This document shows positions 61,295-64,000 of a DNA stretch of 64,000 nt, piece by piece. The stretch is from contig NZ_OZ244925.1 in assembly GCF_965221945.1 (NCBI RefSeq), forward strand, positions 744,001 to 808,000, in the 5' to 3' direction. Each line of letters starts with the position of its first letter. The stretch's first letter is position 1. The notes under the pieces are model-generated. The model worked only from the letters and a program-made list of their open reading frames with translations, made no database searches and had not been told where the DNA came from. Made by a program: the position numbers and the translations under genes. This DNA is from Poriferisodalis sp965221945. GTDB lineage: Bacteria > Actinomycetota > Acidimicrobiia > Acidimicrobiales > Poriferisodalaceae.

Positions 61295-61741
61295 ATGCGG
61301 CAAACGCTGGTGATCTGCAAGCCTGACGCTGTCGAGCGCGGCCTCGTCGGCGAGATCCTGGGCAGGTTCGAGCGCAAGGGGCTCACCATCGCGGCCTTGG
61401 AGCACCGGACAATCGAACGCGATACTGCCAAGCGGCACTACTCCGAACACGCTGGCAAGCCGTTCTGCGCGCCACTGCTGGACTTCATCACGCGCTCGCC
61501 ATCGATCGTCATGGTGCTGGAAGGCCCTGCCGACGCAGGCGGCGACGTCTTCGCCGTCGTGCGCACCCTGATGGGTGCCACCAATCCCGCCGCTGCCGCA
61601 CCCGGCACCATCCGGGGCGACTACGGCCTGTCTCCCACCGAGAACCTCGTGCATGGTTCCGACAGCGAAGCCTCCGCCCAGCGAGAGATCGCCCTGTTCT
61701 TTCCGTCCGTCGTCCCGTCGAACAACAAGGTCGGCAGCTGA
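61295..61741 (+). CDS. ndk: Nucleoside diphosphate kinase
   Basis: The 148-residue kinase balances NTP pools by phosphate transfer through an active-site histidine, visible in NLVHGSDSEASAQREIALFF. The start MRQTLVICKPDAVERGLVGE is canonical, with GAGGGAGA upstream of ATG 61295. Slightly divergent features are SEHAGKPFCAPLLDFITRSP in place of the usual Y-x-x-H-xx-KPFF. The stop overlaps the mreB ATG (TGATG), placing ndk at the head of the mre operon. Confidence 0.95.
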   Translation: MRQTLVICKPDAVERGLVGEILGRFERKGLTIAALEHRTIERDTAKRHYSEHAGKPFCAPLLDFITRSPSIVMVLEGPADAGGDVFAVVRTLMGATNPAAAAPGTIRGDYGLSPTENLVHGSDSEASAQREIALFFPSVVPSNNKVGS

Positions 61742-62799
61742 TGGCGGCGAACGGGCCGTCCCGACCCCGCCGGCGCGGACACATGTTCGGCGGCAAGGAC
61801 ATCGCGGTCGATCTCGGTACTGCGAACACGACCGTGTTCGTTCGCGGCCGGGGAATCGTGCTCAACGAGCCCTCGGTAGTGGCCGTCGATTCGATGACGG
61901 GCAATTCGCTGGCCGTCGGCCAAGAGGCCAAGCGGATGATCGGTCGAACGCCAGGGAACATCACAGCGATCAGTCCGCTCAAAGACGGCGTGATTGCCGA
62001 CTTCGACATTTGCGAGAAGATGCTCCGGCATTTCATCAACGAGGTCACCCAGACGCGCTGGCCCAAGCCGCGCATGGTGATCTGCGTGCCGTCGGGAATC
62101 ACCGGAGTGGAGCAGCGCGCAGTACTGGAAGCCGCCGAGTATGCAGGTGCACGCCGGGCGTACATCATCGAGGAGCCGATGGCAGCGGCGATCGGCGCTG
62201 GGCTGCCGGTTCAGACGGCGCAGGGGAGCATGATCGTCGACATCGGCGGCGGCACCACTGAAGTCGCCGTGATCTCGCTCGGCGGGATCGTGACGGCTCG
62301 TTCTGCCCGCGTCGGCGGCAACATGATCGACGCGTCCATCGTTGCTCACGTCAAGAAGGAGCATGGCCTCATCGTTGGCGAGCGCACCGCAGAGGAAGTC
62401 AAGCTAGCGCTGGGCTCTGCGTGGCCGCTGCAGCAGGAGATCTACGCCGAGGTCCGTGGCCGCGACATGGTGAGTGGGCTTCCCGAATCGGTCAGCGTCG
62501 ACAGCGTCGAGATCCGCGAAGCAATTGCGGGACCCGTCAGCGCAATCGTCGACTCGGTGAAGGCGACGCTCGACGACACCGCGCCGGAGTTGGCAGCCGA
62601 CGTCATGGACTACGGCATCACACTTGCCGGCGGCGGAGCGATGCTGCGCGGTCTGCCGGATCGACTGCGCTCGGAAACAGGCGTTGCAGTTCACATCGCG
62701 GAGGACCCGCTGTTCGCCGTCGTGCGTGGCTCCGGCCAGACGCTCGAAGAATTCGACGTCCTCCACGGAGTGCTGTACTCGTCCACCGAGGGGCGCTGA
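61741..62799 (+). CDS. mreB: Rod shape-determining protein MreB
   Basis: The 352-residue actin homologue polymerises under the membrane and guides lateral wall synthesis. Phosphate-1 motif DIAVDLGTANTTVFVRGRGI, phosphate-2 SMIVDIGGGTTEVAVISLGG, and the C-terminal LAGGGAMLRGLPDRL match the family. A short basic N-terminal extension (MAANGPSRPRRRGH) precedes the usual MFGGKDIAVD; ATG 61783 could be the real start, but the overlap with ndk supports 61741. It is followed by mreC and mreD, so rod shape is expected. Confidence 0.96.
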   Translation: MAANGPSRPRRRGHMFGGKDIAVDLGTANTTVFVRGRGIVLNEPSVVAVDSMTGNSLAVGQEAKRMIGRTPGNITAISPLKDGVIADFDICEKMLRHFINEVTQTRWPKPRMVICVPSGITGVEQRAVLEAAEYAGARRAYIIEEPMAAAIGAGLPVQTAQGSMIVDIGGGTTEVAVISLGGIVTARSARVGGNMIDASIVAHVKKEHGLIVGERTAEEVKLALGSAWPLQQEIYAEVRGRDMVSGLPESVSVDSVEIREAIAGPVSAIVDSVKATLDDTAPELAADVMDYGITLAGGGAMLRGLPDRLRSETGVAVHIAEDPLFAVVRGSGQTLEEFDVLHGVLYSSTEGR

Positions 62800-62810
62800 C
62801 GCCCCCGGCC

Positions 62811-63722
62811 GTGGCCCGCCGCGCCGGCATTCGGAGACGCACCTGGCTCCGCTTGGCCCTGCTCGTTGTGACGGCCATTGCACTGTTGACGCTCGACGCA
62901 CGTGGCTCTGGCGGCGTGCTGGACACCGCGCGCGGCGCAGCGCTGGACCTGCTGGGACCGGTGCGAACCTTCGGAGACTGGGTGGTCGGGCCGTTTCGCA
63001 ACGCTTGGCGCGGGGTCGTCAGCTTCGACGACTTAGAGGCCGAGAACGCAGAGCTGCGCGGCGAGCTGGCGCAAGCGCAGGCATCGGTGCTGCGCGTCGG
63101 CGAGCTGGAACGGGACCGGCAGGAACTGCTCGCTCTGGTGGGCGCCCGTGACACCGCCCGAGCAATCCCTCGGGTCACAGCGAGAGTCATTGATGCACCG
63201 GTGTCGAATTTCGAACGCACGATCGAGCTGGCGAAAGGACGCCGGGACGGCATACGCGAGGGAATGCCGGTCGAGAGCGGCGACGGTTTGGTCGGGCGCG
63301 TCGTGCAGGCCAGCACCACTCGTTCGCGGGTAGAGCTGCTGACAGATCCCAACTTCGACGCCGGCGTGCGCATCGTCCGATCCGGAGACGACGGATTGGC
63401 CTCGGGACGAGGCCCGGGTCGCGACCTGGAGGTGAGCTACATCGAGCTTGAGACGGTCGTCATCCCAGGCGAGACCGTGGTGACCAGCGGCTTTGAGGGA
63501 AGCACGTTTCCCGCCGGGCTGCTTGTGGGCACGGTCACCGATGTCGAGCCCGACGCAGTCCGGGGAGCGCAGCGAGTCACCGTCCACCCTGCCGCAGATC
63601 TGACGCGGCTGCGATGGGTGCAGGTGCTGCTCTACGAGCCCGATGTCCCCGAGCCGGTGATTGTCGATCGCGAGCCATCAGACACCCCGGTCACCCCCGT
63701 CAATACGGACGGGGCATCGTGA
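62811..63722 (+). CDS. mreC: Rod shape-determining protein MreC
   Basis: The 303-residue protein has one N-terminal membrane helix (LRLALLVVTAIALLTLD), a coiled coil (FDDLEAENAELRGELAQAQA) and the extracytoplasmic beta domain (ARVIDAPVSNFERTIELAKG, GDGLVGRVVQASTTRSRVEL, VTSGFEGSTFPAGLLVGTVT) typical of MreC. It links MreB to wall synthesis enzymes. GTG 62811 lies 11 bp after the mreB stop. The stop is followed at 63739 by mreD. Confidence 0.95.
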   Translation: MARRAGIRRRTWLRLALLVVTAIALLTLDARGSGGVLDTARGAALDLLGPVRTFGDWVVGPFRNAWRGVVSFDDLEAENAELRGELAQAQASVLRVGELERDRQELLALVGARDTARAIPRVTARVIDAPVSNFERTIELAKGRRDGIREGMPVESGDGLVGRVVQASTTRSRVELLTDPNFDAGVRIVRSGDDGLASGRGPGRDLEVSYIELETVVIPGETVVTSGFEGSTFPAGLLVGTVTDVEPDAVRGAQRVTVHPAADLTRLRWVQVLLYEPDVPEPVIVDREPSDTPVTPVNTDGAS

Positions 63723-63738
63723 GAGGGGACCGGCAGTG

Positions 63739-64000
63739 ATGGCAGGTGCCGGGCCGCTGGCCCGATCGGCGCTGGTGCTGGTTGCTGCTGTCATGGCGCA
63801 CGTCGGCTTGCTGGCGCACATCACCCCGGCCGGCGTCATTGTCGATCCGCTGGTGCTGCTCGCCGTCGCAGGGGGGATGGTCGGCGGTCGCAGCACCGGG
63901 GCGTCCTTCGGCGCAGGTTGTGGACTGGCCTCCGATCTCATCCTTCACACGCCTTTCGGCATGTCCCTGCTGGTCTTGACGTTGGTTGGTTACTTGTCAG
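63739..64000 (+). CDS. mreD: Rod shape-determining protein MreD, partial
   Basis: From ATG 63739 (with GAGAGGGGA upstream; GTG 63736 is also possible) the frame reads MAGAGPLARSALVLVAAVMA then HVGLLAHITPAGVIVDPLVL, GGRSTGASFGAGCGLASDLI and continues off the right edge. Hydrophobic segments and the position directly after mreC identify it as MreD, a small polytopic membrane protein of the elongasome. Only 87 codons are present. Confidence 0.85.
   Translation, partial: MAGAGPLARSALVLVAAVMAHVGLLAHITPAGVIVDPLVLLAVAGGMVGGRSTGASFGAGCGLASDLILHTPFGMSLLVLTLVGYLS

Overview
The window is GC-rich (by eye about two thirds G+C) and reads as the chromosome of an actinobacterium, most likely an Acidimicrobiia-type lineage from a marine or host-associated habitat. 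Supporting signs are a clpP/tig/clpX/folC/ndk/mreBCD housekeeping cluster, an F420-type LLM oxidoreductase, cell-wall-binding type 2 repeats, a DUF222/HNH protein, several CaiB/BaiF CoA-transferase genes and a DmdA-like (DMSP demethylase family) protein. The lineage is inferred from gene content; no rRNA is present.

Layout. 1-4444 (minus): end of a very large secreted repeat protein that runs off the left edge, carries a 757-bp near-identical internal duplication and has two frame breaks. 4633-16833: acyl-CoA and organic-acid metabolism (thioesterase, CoA-transferases, amidase, 2OG oxygenase, quinone oxidoreductase, acyl-CoA synthetase, alanine dehydrogenase). 16935-22640: an accessory island with a complete IS982-type element, a lower-GC HNH nuclease, a duplicated AAA_14/DUF4143 ATPase, antitoxins with broken toxins, and vsr. 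22796-29706: ABC binding lipoprotein, two AhpD/CMD-fold proteins, a ParD antitoxin with a deleted ParE, a CWB2/TolB/M6-like metalloprotease split by one amber codon, and carbonic anhydrase. 29803-41457: five tRNAs lie between 29.8 and 56.2 kb, together with a GrdB-like gene whose reading frame crosses an in-frame TGA followed at once by perfect hairpins (a probable selenoprotein), Nudix proteins, folE, a UvrD-type helicase, a VapBC pair and a ferredoxin. 41450-50451: ADP-ribosylglycohydrolase followed by toxin-antitoxin modules mixed with gene fragments, a DUF222/HNH gene, a SWIM protein and an AlbA_2 regulator-like ATPase with a perfect inverted-repeat operator candidate. 50509-56059: mmsA, a VOC protein, two tandemly duplicated SDR dehydrogenases and a DmdA-like protein. 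56171-64000: clpP-tig, clpX-folC, ndk-mreB-mreC-mreD (mreD runs off the right edge).

The strongest signals for something unusual are the TGA-containing GrdB-like gene at 30103-31098 and the pattern in the toxin-antitoxin areas: four intact modules, four modules with a lost or cut toxin, and partial copies of neighbouring genes lying beside them. One of these scars has joined the first codons of a VapC toxin in frame to the C-terminal half of a DUF4143 protein, directly coupled to an intact antitoxin. No CRISPR array, rRNA or phage structural gene was seen.
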